DNA from: Clostridiales bacterium
GTDB lineage: Bacteria > Bacillota > Clostridia > Christensenellales > Borkfalkiaceae
Assembly (NCBI GenBank): GCA_015055945.1
Contig: SVHH01000010.1
Span: 1 to 32,805, forward strand
DNA length: 32,805 bases
Direction of reading: 5' to 3'
Made by a program: the position numbers and the translations under genes. Positions 7,754-15,557 of this stretch are shown here, one piece after another. The notes under the pieces were generated by a model. It made no database searches and had not been told where the DNA came from. It saw only the letters and a list, made by a program, of their open reading frames with translations. Each line of letters starts with the position of its first letter. Within the stretch, counting starts at the first letter, position 1.

Positions 7754-8710
7754 TTATAAAACTTTTGATAAAAATTCTTTTAATCTTTCGTTTTTAGGGT
7801 TATCGAAGAAGTTTTTGGGGTCGTTTTCTTCTTGAATTTTACCTTCGTTCATAAATAGAATTCTAGACGCAACTTCTCTCGCAAAGCCCATTTCGTGCGT
7901 AACAACCACCATGGTCATACCTTCGTTTGCAAGGTCTTTCATGAGTTCTAAAACTTCGCCAACCATTTCGGGGTCGAGCGCGGAAGTCGGCTCGTCAAAG
8001 AGCATAACTTCAGGCTCCATAGCGAGTGCACGAACGATTGCAATACGCTGTTTTTGTCCGCCAGATAAGGTAGACGGATAAACGCTTGCTTTGTCTTCTA
8101 AGCCTATGCGCTTTAGTAATTCAAAAGCCTTTTCTTGCGCTTGTTCTTTAGTTTTAAGTTTAAGGTTGACGGGGGCAAGGGTAAGGTTTTCTAAAACGGT
8201 AAGGTTATTAAAAAGATTGAAGTGTTGGAAAACCATACCGATTCTAGCGCGCGCCTTGTTTACGTTAAGAACGTGCTTTGTATAGAAATCTTTAATAGCC
8301 TTTTTATAAAGTTTACCTTCGCGCTTTTTAAGCAAGTCGTTTTGCTTAATTTCTTTAATTGCAGCGTCCCTAACTTGTTCTTCGGTTAAAGATTTATCTT
8401 GAGCGTATTTTTCTTTTATTTCAGCAAAAGTGTTTGATAATTCAATAATATCAAAGTGAAGATAAGGATCAACTGGGGTAAGAAGGTTATCGTGAAACCA
8501 AACTTCACCGTAAGTGGGTTCTTCCAAAAGGTTTAAGCAGCGGAGCATAGTAGATTTACCGCTACCAGACGGACCTATTACAACCACTTTTTCACCTTTT
8601 TTAATATCGAGTGAAACGCCTTTTAATACTTCTAACTTACCAAAGTTTTTATAAAGCCCTTTAATGCTTATTACTTTTTTGTCGTCGGGAGTGATATTAT
8701 TTTTTTGCAT
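7754..8710 (-). CDS. Polar amino-acid ABC transporter ATPase with a large insertion
   Basis: This is the ATP-binding subunit of a GlnQ-type amino-acid importer. The Walker A GPSGSGKS (46-53), Q-loop Q162 in [10 protein letters not shown], signature LSGGQ (215-219), Walker B LFDEP (D239, E240) and H-loop H272 are all present, so it should be active. The protein has 318 residues, where GlnQ proteins usually have about 240. The extra is a lysine/glutamate-rich helical insertion at about residues 80-152, between Walker A and the Q-loop. The gene overlaps the permease gene by 14 bases and has AAAGGAGA upstream of its ATG. Confidence 0.93.
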   Translation of the reverse strand: MQKNNITPDDKKVISIKGLYKNFGKLEVLKGVSLDIKKGEKVVVIGPSGSGKSTMLRCLNLLEEPTYGEVWFHDNLLTPVDPYLHFDIIELSNTFAEIKEKYAQDKSLTEEQVRDAAIKEIKQNDLLKKREGKLYKKAIKDFYTKHVLNVNKARARIGMVFQHFNLFNNLTVLENLTLAPVNLKLKTKEQAQEKAFELLKRIGLEDKASVYPSTLSGGQKQRIAIVRALAMEPEVMLFDEPTSALDPEMVGEVLELMKDLANEGMTMVVVTHEMGFAREVASRILFMNEGKIQEENDPKNFFDNPKNERLKEFLSKVL

Positions 8711-9386
8711 CAGTATTCAATCTCCTTTCCATAAACTTAACAAGCAACGATATAATGTAAACTATTACGAAGTAGGTAACGGCAAGCATTATATAGGGGA
8801 TAAAGTATTCATAAGTTGATTCTGCAATAGCCTTAAATGATTTAGTAAGGTCGGTAACGGCAATCAAACTTAAAACGGAAGTTTCTTTAATGAGTGAAAT
8901 AAATTCGTTACCAAGCGTAGGTAATATATTCTTAAAAGCTTGGGGGATAATGATTTTAATCATTGTCGTAGTGTAGCCAAAACCTAAGCTTCTGCCCGCT
9001 TCCATTTGTCCTTTATCAACAGAGTTAATACCGCCACGCATAATTTCAGAAATATACGCTGCAGAGTTAAGCCCAAAAATAAGGCTTGCTTCAACAACGT
9101 CTTCCAAAAGTAAACCAAGGGCAGGGAAAACTGCAAAGTGTAAAAGCAATAATTGCACAACTATAGGAGTTCCCCTAAAAATTGCAACGTAGCCATCACA
9201 AAGTTTTTTAAGAATATTAAAAAGAACGTTTTTTGCAGGAACAAGTTTTACTACTGCAATAATGCTACCGAGTAAAAAACCTATAAGCAAACCAAACACT
9301 GCTATTAAAGCAGTGTTTGTTAAGCCTGTAAGAGTAAGTTTGTACCCTTCTTGTTCTATAAATTTTTCAACAAAAGTGTTCCACAT
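8697..9386 (-). CDS. Polar amino-acid ABC transporter permease
   Basis: This membrane subunit of the HisMQ/GlnP family should form the homodimeric pore of the importer. The EAA-type coupling loop that contacts the ATPase is clear near residues 134-160 ([21 protein letters not shown]). About five hydrophobic helices are visible. The 229-residue length is typical. The gene starts two bases after the stop of the binding-protein gene and has no separate ribosome binding site, so it depends on coupled translation. The substrate cannot be told from sequence. Glutamate would suit the fermentation genes downstream, but that is speculation. Confidence 0.95.
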   Translation of the reverse strand: MWNTFVEKFIEQEGYKLTLTGLTNTALIAVFGLLIGFLLGSIIAVVKLVPAKNVLFNILKKLCDGYVAIFRGTPIVVQLLLLHFAVFPALGLLLEDVVEASLIFGLNSAAYISEIMRGGINSVDKGQMEAGRSLGFGYTTTMIKIIIPQAFKNILPTLGNEFISLIKETSVLSLIAVTDLTKSFKAIAESTYEYFIPYIMLAVTYFVIVYIISLLVKFMERRLNTDAKK

Positions 9387-9388
9387 AA

Positions 9389-10246
9389 TTATTTATTCAT
9401 TGAAGAAGTAATCATCAAAGAAGGTTGTTTGTCAAGGATTACAGCATTGATTTTGCCGTTCTTAAGGTCTTGCATTGCAAGAGCGCCAGTGTCGTAAGCC
9501 TTTGTTTCAAGGTTAGTAAAGCCATCGTAGCCAAAGTCAGCGTCACCTGCAGAATACATATAACCAGTAGTACCTTTTTGAGTACCTACTTTGAATTCTT
9601 TGTTTTGAGCTTTGAGAACGTTTTCAACGTCTTCTACGGTTTTGCATTCATCAAAAGTAGTGTCGCTTGCTAAAACTGTAATAACTTGAGCAGAAGTATA
9701 GTAGCCTTCAGCGAAGTCAACTTCTTCAAGACGCTTTTCAGTAACGGTCATACCAGCCATTGCCATATCAACTTCGCCATTCTTTACAGAAGGAATAAGT
9801 GCGTCGAATTCCATATCTTTAATGTAAAGAGTTTTGCCAAGCTTTTGAGCGATGATTGAAGCGAGTTGCATATCAACACCAGTAAGCTTTACACCGTTAT
9901 ACATTTCAAACGGGGGGAAGTAAGCGTTAGTACCAACGATGAGATAATCTGCTTTGTTTGCTGCAGTGGGTTCGGCAGGGTTGGTGTATTCGAAAGTAGC
10001 GTCGCCAGTAAAGAAAGAATCAATAACAGTAGCGAGTTCGCCAGTTTCTTCAAGGTCAGCAAGAATTGAGTTAACAGAGTCTTTTAATTCAGTGTTTCCT
10101 TTTGCAATAGCAAACGCATAAGTTTCACTTGTAAGTTCAATGTTCTTAACGTCAAGTTCAACCTTTTCGTTGTTGCAACCAGTAAGTGCAAATGCGGAAC
10201 ATAAAACAAGAACGCCGCAAAGCAAAATGCTTAATAATTTTTTCAT
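9389..10246 (-). CDS. Amino-acid-binding lipoprotein, apparently circularly permuted
   Basis: This is a substrate-binding protein of the SBP_bac_3 family, anchored as a lipoprotein (signal peptide 1-23, lipobox LTGC with C24). The usual N-lobe starts only at about residue 100 (YLIVGTNAYFPPFEM), and the ligand-binding arginine lies in GMTVTEKR (R172). The protein stops at DKQPSLMITSSMNK (285), where family members normally continue with a C-terminal LTxExYxIAVxKGNTEL...WF segment. Exactly that segment (residues 31-79: IELTSETYAFAIAKGNTEL...IDSFF) is found at the N-terminus, right after the lipobox. The order of the fold is thus permuted. AAGGAG precedes the ATG. Confidence 0.92.
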   Translation of the reverse strand: MKKLLSILLCGVLVLCSAFALTGCNNEKVELDVKNIELTSETYAFAIAKGNTELKDSVNSILADLEETGELATVIDSFFTGDATFEYTNPAEPTAANKADYLIVGTNAYFPPFEMYNGVKLTGVDMQLASIIAQKLGKTLYIKDMEFDALIPSVKNGEVDMAMAGMTVTEKRLEEVDFAEGYYTSAQVITVLASDTTFDECKTVEDVENVLKAQNKEFKVGTQKGTTGYMYSAGDADFGYDGFTNLETKAYDTGALAMQDLKNGKINAVILDKQPSLMITSSMNK

Positions 10247-10290
10247 AAAAATTTCTCCTTAAAAAGATTTTGTTTTTTGATTGTACGCTT

Positions 10291-10319
10291 ATAATACATC
10301 ATAAATTATAATTTGTCAA
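10291..10319 (-). promoter_or_regulatory. Promoter of the amino-acid ABC transporter operon
   Basis: On the minus strand TTGACA (10319-10314) and TATTAT (10296-10291) are separated by exactly 17 bases, about 45 bases before the ATG of the binding-protein gene. This is a good vegetative sigma-factor promoter for the three-gene operon. Confidence 0.75.
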
Positions 10320-10442
10320 CCGATTTTGAGTAAAAAAATAAAAATATTCAAAATAATTTGCATAAAAGCATTAAATATTGCATAAATAAATGAATATGAA
10401 ATATTTTACCCGCATATTATGCGCATATTGATGAATATATGC

Positions 10443-10475
10443 AAAAAGCCCAAAACTATGGGTAAGTTTCGGGCT
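10443..10475 (-). terminator. Terminator after the tandem HTH regulator genes
   Basis: On the minus strand AGCCCGAAAC pairs with GTTTTGGGCT (one G-T pair), followed by TTTTG. It lies shortly after the stop of the 156-residue regulator gene and ends that transcript. The AT-rich gap from here to 10290 contains several GCATAT and TGCATA repeats but no gene. Confidence 0.7.
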
Positions 10476-10489
10476 AATATATATAATGT

Positions 10490-10960
10490 TTATTTATAGT
10501 CAGTTCTACCTAAAAGATAGTCGATAGAAACGTTAAAATACTTTGCTAATTCTTTTAAGTTGTCAAGCGTTGGGATGGTGTTGTTACGTTTCCACTCTGA
10601 TATGACGTTTCTACTAAAGGGCATTACGTTTGCAATTTGAGAGTGCTTAACGTTCTTTTCTTTGCGCAAAGCGTCGTATCTTTCATAAAAAGAGCAAGGG
10701 CTAACTGATTCGATAAAATCGTTTTCGTTTTTTTCACAAATTAAATATTCAAACGAAACTTTGAAAAAGTCTGCTATCTTTACAAGAATTAAAACACTTG
10801 GGATAATACCAAATGTCAGTGCATTTCTAATAGGTGTTTGACTAATGCCGCTCTTTTTGCAAAAATCAGTAAGGTCTAAATCTTCATCATCAAGCAAGTC
10901 AATAAGCCTACTTTTAAATTTTAATGAAATTCTTTCTGTGTCTTTAGATATTTTCGCCAT
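10490..10960 (-). CDS. Regulator with two XRE-type HTH domains (copy 1)
   Basis: This is a probable DNA-binding transcriptional regulator of 156 residues. It has two Cro/C1-type helix-turn-helix modules in one chain: a diverged one at about residues 14-75 (DFCKKSGISQTPIRNAL, FFKVSFEYLI) and a canonical one at about 92-152 (SQIANVMPFSRNVISEWKRN, YFNVSIDYLLGRTD). It follows the paralogous regulator gene by 23 bases. The leader before its ATG (TATTTTGTAGAATT) resembles that of the paralog (TATTTTGTCGAGTT), so a tandem gene duplication is likely. No strong ribosome binding site is visible. Confidence 0.85.
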   Translation of the reverse strand: MAKISKDTERISLKFKSRLIDLLDDEDLDLTDFCKKSGISQTPIRNALTFGIIPSVLILVKIADFFKVSFEYLICEKNENDFIESVSPCSFYERYDALRKEKNVKHSQIANVMPFSRNVISEWKRNNTIPTLDNLKELAKYFNVSIDYLLGRTDYK

Positions 10961-10983
10961 AATTCTACAAAATAAGTCAAAAA

Positions 10984-11424
10984 TCAGTCAGTTCTACCTA
11001 AGAGATAGTCGATAGAAACTTCAAAGTAGTCGGCAATAATTTCTAATGAAGATATATTTGCTACAAATTTGCCTTGCAACCATCTTGTAAGATAACTTTT
11101 ATCAACGTGCCACTTTAGTGCTAACTTATAAGGTGTGTTTCCGTCTTTTTCAATAAGCGTGCGCAATCTATCTGCGAAATTAGAAGGTTTTTGGGCAGGG
11201 GTAAAACTATCATCTTCCGTATAGCCCAAAAGAAATTCTATTGAGATATTAAAATAATCGGCTATTTTTATTAAAGATTGAGTAGCGGGAATAATGCCAA
11301 AGTCTTTTGCTAAAGAAATTGCCCTAGCATCTACGCCTATTTGTTTGCAAGTTTTAACTTTTTCTTTTTCATCAAAAACTATCAATTCATTTATTCTGTT
11401 TTGAAATTCGACAGAATTGGTCAT
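10984..11424 (-). CDS. Regulator with two XRE-type HTH domains (copy 2)
   Basis: This 146-residue paralog of the downstream regulator has the same two-module build: a weak first helix-turn-helix (about residues 20-68, ending YFNISIEFLLGYTEDD) and a second at about 83-144 (YKLALKWHVDKSYLTRWLQG, YFEVSIDYLLGRTD). AAAGGGG lies about 13 bases before the ATG. The gene diverges from the 99-residue gene, and the shared gap holds repeated TTAGTAT half-sites that could be its operator. The pair resembles regulator genes of prophages or small genetic islands, but no phage genes are present. Confidence 0.85.
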   Translation of the reverse strand: MTNSVEFQNRINELIVFDEKEKVKTCKQIGVDARAISLAKDFGIIPATQSLIKIADYFNISIEFLLGYTEDDSFTPAQKPSNFADRLRTLIEKDGNTPYKLALKWHVDKSYLTRWLQGKFVANISSLEIIADYFEVSIDYLLGRTD

Positions 11425-11474
11425 AACTCGACAAAATACCCCTTTATTCTTAGTTGCATTTATTTTATTTGCAA

Positions 11475-11533
11475 TTAGTATTATGATATACTAACATTAG
11501 TATTAAATAGTTGTGTAAATCTTAATCACAACT
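11475..11533. promoter_or_regulatory. Operator-like repeats and extended -10 promoter between divergent genes
   Basis: TTAGTAT (11475-11481), its inverse ATACTAA (11488-11494) and a third copy TTAGTAT (11497-11503) surround an extended -10 element TGATATACT (11484-11492) facing the 99-residue gene. Next comes a second inverted repeat, TAGTTGTG/CACAACTA (11508-11515 and 11527-11534). This arrangement fits repression of the plus-strand promoter by one or both neighbouring HTH regulators. Confidence 0.55.
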
Positions 11534-11554
11534 AAGCAAAAAGGAGAAAAACTT

Positions 11555-11854
11555 ATGAAAAAATTTGAAAGAACAAAAAACTATGACTTTGACGATTATT
11601 TTATGCAGCGCATAAACCGCGTTGAATTTAATGATTGCAACTTGACTTTAACGGTATCGGATAGAGTGCCGTTAAAGTTTTGCGGGGTAAACGTTGAGTT
11701 TGCCGCATTAAATGCGTTTAGAGATTGCGCTGATAAAACTCTATATTCTTTATTCGTAAATGAAGAAAACGGCGTAAATAAAGTAGAACTAAAGATTTTA
11801 TGCGAAGAAGAATTGTGTGAATTATATTTTACTACAAAAGAGATAAAAGCGTAA
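11555..11854 (+). CDS. Small acidic cysteine-containing protein, unknown function
   Basis: This 99-residue soluble protein has no signal peptide or membrane segment. It is acidic and has five cysteines (28, 43, 58, 83, 88), the last two in ILCEEELCEL. Predicted content is mostly beta strands, as judged by eye. I do not recognise a family. The start is well supported by AAAGGAG seven to eight bases before the ATG. It is divergent from two duplicated HTH regulator genes and has its own promoter and terminator, so it is probably their main target. Confidence 0.75.
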   Translation: MKKFERTKNYDFDDYFMQRINRVEFNDCNLTLTVSDRVPLKFCGVNVEFAALNAFRDCADKTLYSLFVNEENGVNKVELKILCEEELCELYFTTKEIKA

Positions 11855-11856
11855 AA

Positions 11857-11895
11857 AACAAAAACGGTTGTGAAATTCACAACCGTTTTTGTTTT
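11857..11895. terminator. Bidirectional terminator
   Basis: ACAAAAACGGTTGTGAA is mirrored by TTCACAACCGTTTTTGT, giving a long perfect stem with A-runs on one side and T-runs on the other. It lies between the convergent 99-residue gene and fba and can terminate both. Confidence 0.85.
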
Positions 11896-11905
11896 TAATT
11901 AAAAA

Positions 11906-12901
11906 TTATTTGCATTCGTCTGCTTTGCCTGCGCAACCAAGAACGTTGATAAGTTTATGCTTAACGATTTCTTTGATGTTTGCACGTGCGGGTTTTAAGT
12001 ATTCTCTGGGGTCGAACTTGTCGGGTTTTTCGTTGAAGAATTGACGGATAGTACCAGTCATTGCCAAACGCAAGTCAGAGTCGATATTGATTTTGCAAAC
12101 TGAAAGAGCAGCAGCCTTTCTCAATTGTTCTTCAGGAACACCGATAGCATCGGGCATTTTACCGCCGTTTTCGTTTACCATTTTAACGTATTCTTGGGGA
12201 ACTGATGAAGAACCGTGTAATACGATGGGGAATCCGGGGAGTTTTTCAGAAACTTTTTCTAAGATATCGAAACGGAGTGCGGGGGGAACGAGAATACCTT
12301 CTTCGTTTCTGGTGCATTGTTCGGGTTTGAACTTATATGCGCCGTGTGAAGTACCGATAGCGATTGCTAAACTGTCAACGCCGGTTCTAGTAACGAATTC
12401 GATAACTTCTTCGGGTTTGGTGTAACTTTCAGCACCGTGTTCAACCTTAACTTCATCTTCAATACCAGCCAAAGTACCAAGTTCGCCTTCAACGGTGATG
12501 TATCTGCCGCGAGCAGCAACGTCGTGTGCGTAGTCAACTACCTTTTTGGTAAGTGCAACGTTTTCTTCAAAGGGAAGGTGTGAACCGTCGATCATAACTG
12601 AAGTGAAACCGCCGTCGATAACTGCTTTACAAGTTTCGAAGTCAGGGCCGTGGTCAAGGTGCAATACGATAGGAATATCGGGGCATTCTTGAACTGCTGC
12701 TTCTACGAGTTTAACAAGGTAAGTGTGGTTAGCGTACGCTCTTGCACCCTTACTTACTTGTAAGATAACGGGAGCGTTTACTTCTTTGCACGCTTCGGTA
12801 ATACCTTGAACGATTTCCATGTTGTTTACGTTGAACGCGCCGATAGCGTAGCCGTTCTTGTAAGCTTGTTCAAACATTTTCTTAGAGTTAACTAAAGCCA
12901 T
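11906..12901 (-). CDS. fba: Class II fructose-bisphosphate aldolase
   Basis: This glycolytic enzyme splits fructose-1,6-bisphosphate into dihydroxyacetone phosphate and glyceraldehyde-3-phosphate. The zinc-enzyme motif HLDHG (81-85, catalytic D83 and zinc ligand H84) is present, as are later class II features (VEGELGTLAGIED, IAIGTSHGAY, VLHGSSSVP, KINIDSDLR). I set the start at the ATG at 12901 (331 residues, MALVNSKKMF). The TTG five codons earlier lies inside the GGAGG ribosome binding site. A clear promoter lies upstream. Confidence 0.97.
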   Translation of the reverse strand: MALVNSKKMFEQAYKNGYAIGAFNVNNMEIVQGITEACKEVNAPVILQVSKGARAYANHTYLVKLVEAAVQECPDIPIVLHLDHGPDFETCKAVIDGGFTSVMIDGSHLPFEENVALTKKVVDYAHDVAARGRYITVEGELGTLAGIEDEVKVEHGAESYTKPEEVIEFVTRTGVDSLAIAIGTSHGAYKFKPEQCTRNEEGILVPPALRFDILEKVSEKLPGFPIVLHGSSSVPQEYVKMVNENGGKMPDAIGVPEEQLRKAAALSVCKINIDSDLRLAMTGTIRQFFNEKPDKFDPREYLKPARANIKEIVKHKLINVLGCAGKADECK

Positions 12902-12947
12902 TTTATGGACCTCCAAAAATATATAAATATAATTATTTTATCATATG

Positions 12948-12985
12948 AAAAGTGGTTTTATAGTTAAAGCACCACTTTTTGACAA
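12948..12985 (-). promoter_or_regulatory. fba promoter overlapped by an inverted repeat
   Basis: On the minus strand TTGTCA (12985-12980) and TATAAA (12962-12957) are 17 bases apart. The inverted repeat AAAAGTGGT (12948-12956) and ACCACTTTT (12971-12979) fills part of the spacer and the region just after the -10. It could be an operator; it lacks the T-run position expected of a terminator for any nearby gene. Confidence 0.6.
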
Positions 12986-13107
12986 GTACTATTATATAAC
13001 TTTTTTGTCAAATAATCAAACAAAATTTAATTCTAACGCAAAAATACTTTATAAAAAACGCGTTTGGTTGTATAATAAATATGTAATATCGCTTAGGCAG
13101 GTGTTTT

Positions 13108-14223
13108 ATGCAAGATTTAAGAGTAAATCAGTTGGCAAAAAATCTTATAAACTATTCGTGTAAATTGAAAAAAGGTGAAAAAGTTTTAATCGAAGCAAAG
13201 GGTATCGACTATATGTTAGTTAATGCGCTCGTTAAAGAAGCGTATAAAGTGGGTGCTTATCCTTTCGTGGAAATTTACGATAACAGAGTTACCAGAGAAC
13301 TTATGCTCGGCAACAGCGTGGAACTTGCAAAGTTAAAGGCAAAGTTCGACAGTGCGCGCATGAGTGAAATGGACGCTTATATCGGAATTCGCGGTGGGGA
13401 AAACTGCAACGAACTCTCCGACGTGCCTGAAGATAAGGCTAAAATCGAGAGCGAATATTATTCTCATCCCGTTCATCACGAAATCCGTGTTAAAAAGACC
13501 AAGTGGGTTGTGCTCCGTTACCCCAACCAAGGTATGGCGCAACAAGCGGGTATGAGTACGGATGCATTTGAAGAATTTTACTTTAATGTATGCAACCTTG
13601 ACTATTCTAAAATGGACAAGGCTATGGATGCGTTGGCTGTGCGCTTAAATAAAGCGGATAAAGTTCATATTATTGCAAAAGATACTGATATAACCTTTTC
13701 AATAAAAGGTATCGGAAGTAAGAAGTGTTCTGGTAGATGTAATATACCCGACGGTGAAATTTACACCGCGCCCGTCAAGGACAGCGTAAACGGCGTTATC
13801 ACTTACAATGCTCCGTCAGTTGAAAACGGCTTTAAGTTTGAAAACGTTTCTTTAACCTTTAAGGACGGTAAAATCATCAAAGCAACCGCAAACGATAACC
13901 AAAAGGTAAACGCTATTTTCGATACGGACGAAGGTGCAAGATACGTTGGCGAATTTGCGTTCGGTGTTAATCCTTATATAAATAAACCTATGGGCGATAT
14001 TTTGTTCGATGAAAAAATCTCGGGCTCTATCCACTTTACGCCCGGTTGTTGCTATGACGATTGCTATAACGGCAACGTTTCTGCCGTGCACTGGGATTTG
14101 GTGCAAATTCAAACCAAAGAATACGGCGGCGGCGAGATTTATCTCGACGGCGAACTTATTCGTAAAGACGGACTGTTCGTTCCTAGTGATTTACAATGCT
14201 TAAACCCCGAAAATTTAAAATAA
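13108..14223 (+). CDS. M29-family metallo-aminopeptidase
   Basis: This is a cytosolic aminopeptidase of the AmpS/PepS (thermophilic aminopeptidase) family, which removes N-terminal residues from peptides using two metal ions. The expected ligands are all visible: E217 in NIPDGEIYTAP, E282 in GEFAFGVNP, H309 in GSIHF, H328 and D330 in AVHWD. The C-terminal GGEIYLDGELI motif is also present. At 371 residues it is slightly short for the family (about 400) but complete. AGGCAGGTG precedes the ATG. It is divergent from fba. Supplying free amino acids, including glutamate, would suit the fermentation genes further on. Confidence 0.93.
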   Translation: MQDLRVNQLAKNLINYSCKLKKGEKVLIEAKGIDYMLVNALVKEAYKVGAYPFVEIYDNRVTRELMLGNSVELAKLKAKFDSARMSEMDAYIGIRGGENCNELSDVPEDKAKIESEYYSHPVHHEIRVKKTKWVVLRYPNQGMAQQAGMSTDAFEEFYFNVCNLDYSKMDKAMDALAVRLNKADKVHIIAKDTDITFSIKGIGSKKCSGRCNIPDGEIYTAPVKDSVNGVITYNAPSVENGFKFENVSLTFKDGKIIKATANDNQKVNAIFDTDEGARYVGEFAFGVNPYINKPMGDILFDEKISGSIHFTPGCCYDDCYNGNVSAVHWDLVQIQTKEYGGGEIYLDGELIRKDGLFVPSDLQCLNPENLK

Positions 14224-14237
14224 CGGCGTCAAAATAA

Positions 14238-14267
14238 TTGACAAAGCCTTGTTTTAGGGGCTATAAT
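14238..14267 (+). promoter_or_regulatory. gap promoter
   Basis: TTGACA at 14238-14243 and TATAAT at 14262-14267 are consensus hexamers separated by 18 bases. They lie about 55 bases before the gap start, so gap is transcribed on its own and strongly. Confidence 0.85.
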
Positions 14268-14322
14268 GTATAAGACAAAATTTGAAAAATTTTAAGAAAT
14301 ATATTATTTGGAGGACATTAAC

Positions 14323-15345
14323 ATGTCAAAAGTAACAAAAGTTGCAATTAACGGTTTCGGTCGTATCGGCCGTCTCGCTTTCAGACAGATGTTCGGTGCT
14401 GAAGGTTATGAAGTTGTTGCTATCAACGACTTAACTAGCCCTGAAATGCTCGCTCATCTCTTGAAGTATGACACTATGCAAGGTAACTACGTTGCACAAG
14501 GTCACACCGTTGAATCTACTGAAGATTCAATCATCGTTGACGGCAAGGAAATTAAGATTTCTAAGTGCGCTAACGCTGCTGAATGCCCCTGGGCTCAATA
14601 CGACGTTGACGTTGTATTAGAATGTACTGGTTTCTACACCAGCAAAGAAAAGGCTCAAGCACACATCGTTGCTGGCGCTAAGAAAGTTGTTATTTCTGCT
14701 CCCGCAGGTAACGACCTTCCCACTATCGTTTACAACGTAAACCACAAGACCTTAACTAAAGAAGACAAGATCATTTCTGCTGCATCTTGCACCACTAACT
14801 GTCTTGCTCCTATGGCTAAGGCTCTTAACGATTACGCTCCCATCCAAAGCGGTATCATGACCACCGTTCACGCTTACACTGGCGACCAAATGATTCTTGA
14901 CGGTCCGCAAAGAAAGGGTGATAAGAGACGTTCAAGAGCAGGTGCTATGAACATCGTTCCTAACAGCACTGGCGCTGCAAAAGCAATCGGTCTCGTTATC
15001 CCTGAACTCAACGGCAAACTTATCGGTGCTGCTCAACGTGTTCCTACCGCTACTGGTTCAACCACTATCCTTATCGCAGTTGTTAAGGGTAAGGACGTTA
15101 CCAAAGAAGGTATCAACGCAGCAATGAAGGCTCAAGCAACTGAATCTTTCGGTTACAACACCGACGAAATCGTATCTTCTGACGTTATCGGTATGAGATT
15201 TGGTTCACTCTTTGATGCTACTCAAACCATGGTTTCTAAGATTGATGAAGAAACTTACCAAGTACAAGTTGTTTCTTGGTACGACAACGAAAACTCTTAC
15301 ACCAGCCAAATGGTTAGAACCATCAAGTACTTCTCAGAAATTTAA
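14323..15345 (+). CDS. gap: Glyceraldehyde-3-phosphate dehydrogenase
   Basis: This NAD-dependent glycolytic enzyme oxidises and phosphorylates glyceraldehyde-3-phosphate. The N-terminal Rossmann motif INGFGRIGR is present, with D36 (INDL) indicating NAD preference. The catalytic cysteine is C156 in SAASCTTNC and the catalytic histidine H183 in [10 protein letters not shown]. The ATG at 14323 (340 residues) is chosen over the TTG five codons upstream because TTG is part of the ribosome binding site TTGGAGG. Third positions are richer in C and T than in neighbouring genes, as in many highly expressed genes. Confidence 0.98.
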   Translation: MSKVTKVAINGFGRIGRLAFRQMFGAEGYEVVAINDLTSPEMLAHLLKYDTMQGNYVAQGHTVESTEDSIIVDGKEIKISKCANAAECPWAQYDVDVVLECTGFYTSKEKAQAHIVAGAKKVVISAPAGNDLPTIVYNVNHKTLTKEDKIISAASCTTNCLAPMAKALNDYAPIQSGIMTTVHAYTGDQMILDGPQRKGDKRRSRAGAMNIVPNSTGAAKAIGLVIPELNGKLIGAAQRVPTATGSTTILIAVVKGKDVTKEGINAAMKAQATESFGYNTDEIVSSDVIGMRFGSLFDATQTMVSKIDEETYQVQVVSWYDNENSYTSQMVRTIKYFSEI

Positions 15346-15353
15346 AAAAACGA

Positions 15354-15397
15354 GTTTAAGCAAAACCCCCTATCAATTTAGGGGGTTTTGCTTAAAC
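15354..15397 (+). terminator. Terminator after gap
   Basis: A perfect 19-bp inverted repeat, GTTTAAGCAAAACCCCCTA with its reverse complement, has a six-base loop and sits just after the gap stop. The T-run is inside the stem (GTTTTGC), so it probably acts as a terminator and also protects the 3' end. Confidence 0.8.
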
Positions 15398-15402
15398 AGT
15401 TT

Positions 15403-15510
15403 ATAAACGGCGCAATACTTCGTTAACTGCTTTGCGTTTTGATTTCGATAACCAAAAAGGTTAATCTCATCCAAAACGCTTCGCGAGCCTTGTCTTGCTA
15501 GTTTCTAAAC
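15403..15510 (+). repeat. Modular intergenic repeat, copy R1
   Basis: The head ATAAACGGCGCAATACT is followed by a central segment in which GCGTTTTG pairs with CAAAACGC around AACC-AAAAA-GGTT. The element ends with the tail GCCTTGTCTTGCTAGTTTCT. Head, centre and tail recur at 24220-24446, and head and tail recur at 22680-22777. It lies between gap and the hydratase genes; no gene is present here. Confidence 0.75.
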
Positions 15511-15557
15511 CGTTTTTATTATTTTACAAACCGCATTAAATCAAAAAAGGAATTATT

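Noticed and set aside
12945-13163. 72-residue frame upstream of the aminopeptidase gene
   Set aside because: It crosses the fba promoter and overlaps the aminopeptidase start in another frame, with no ribosome binding site.
15403-15510. Integron attC-like site
   Set aside because: The repeat has inverted segments and a variable middle, but the core GTTRRRY/RYYYAAC sites and an integrase are absent.
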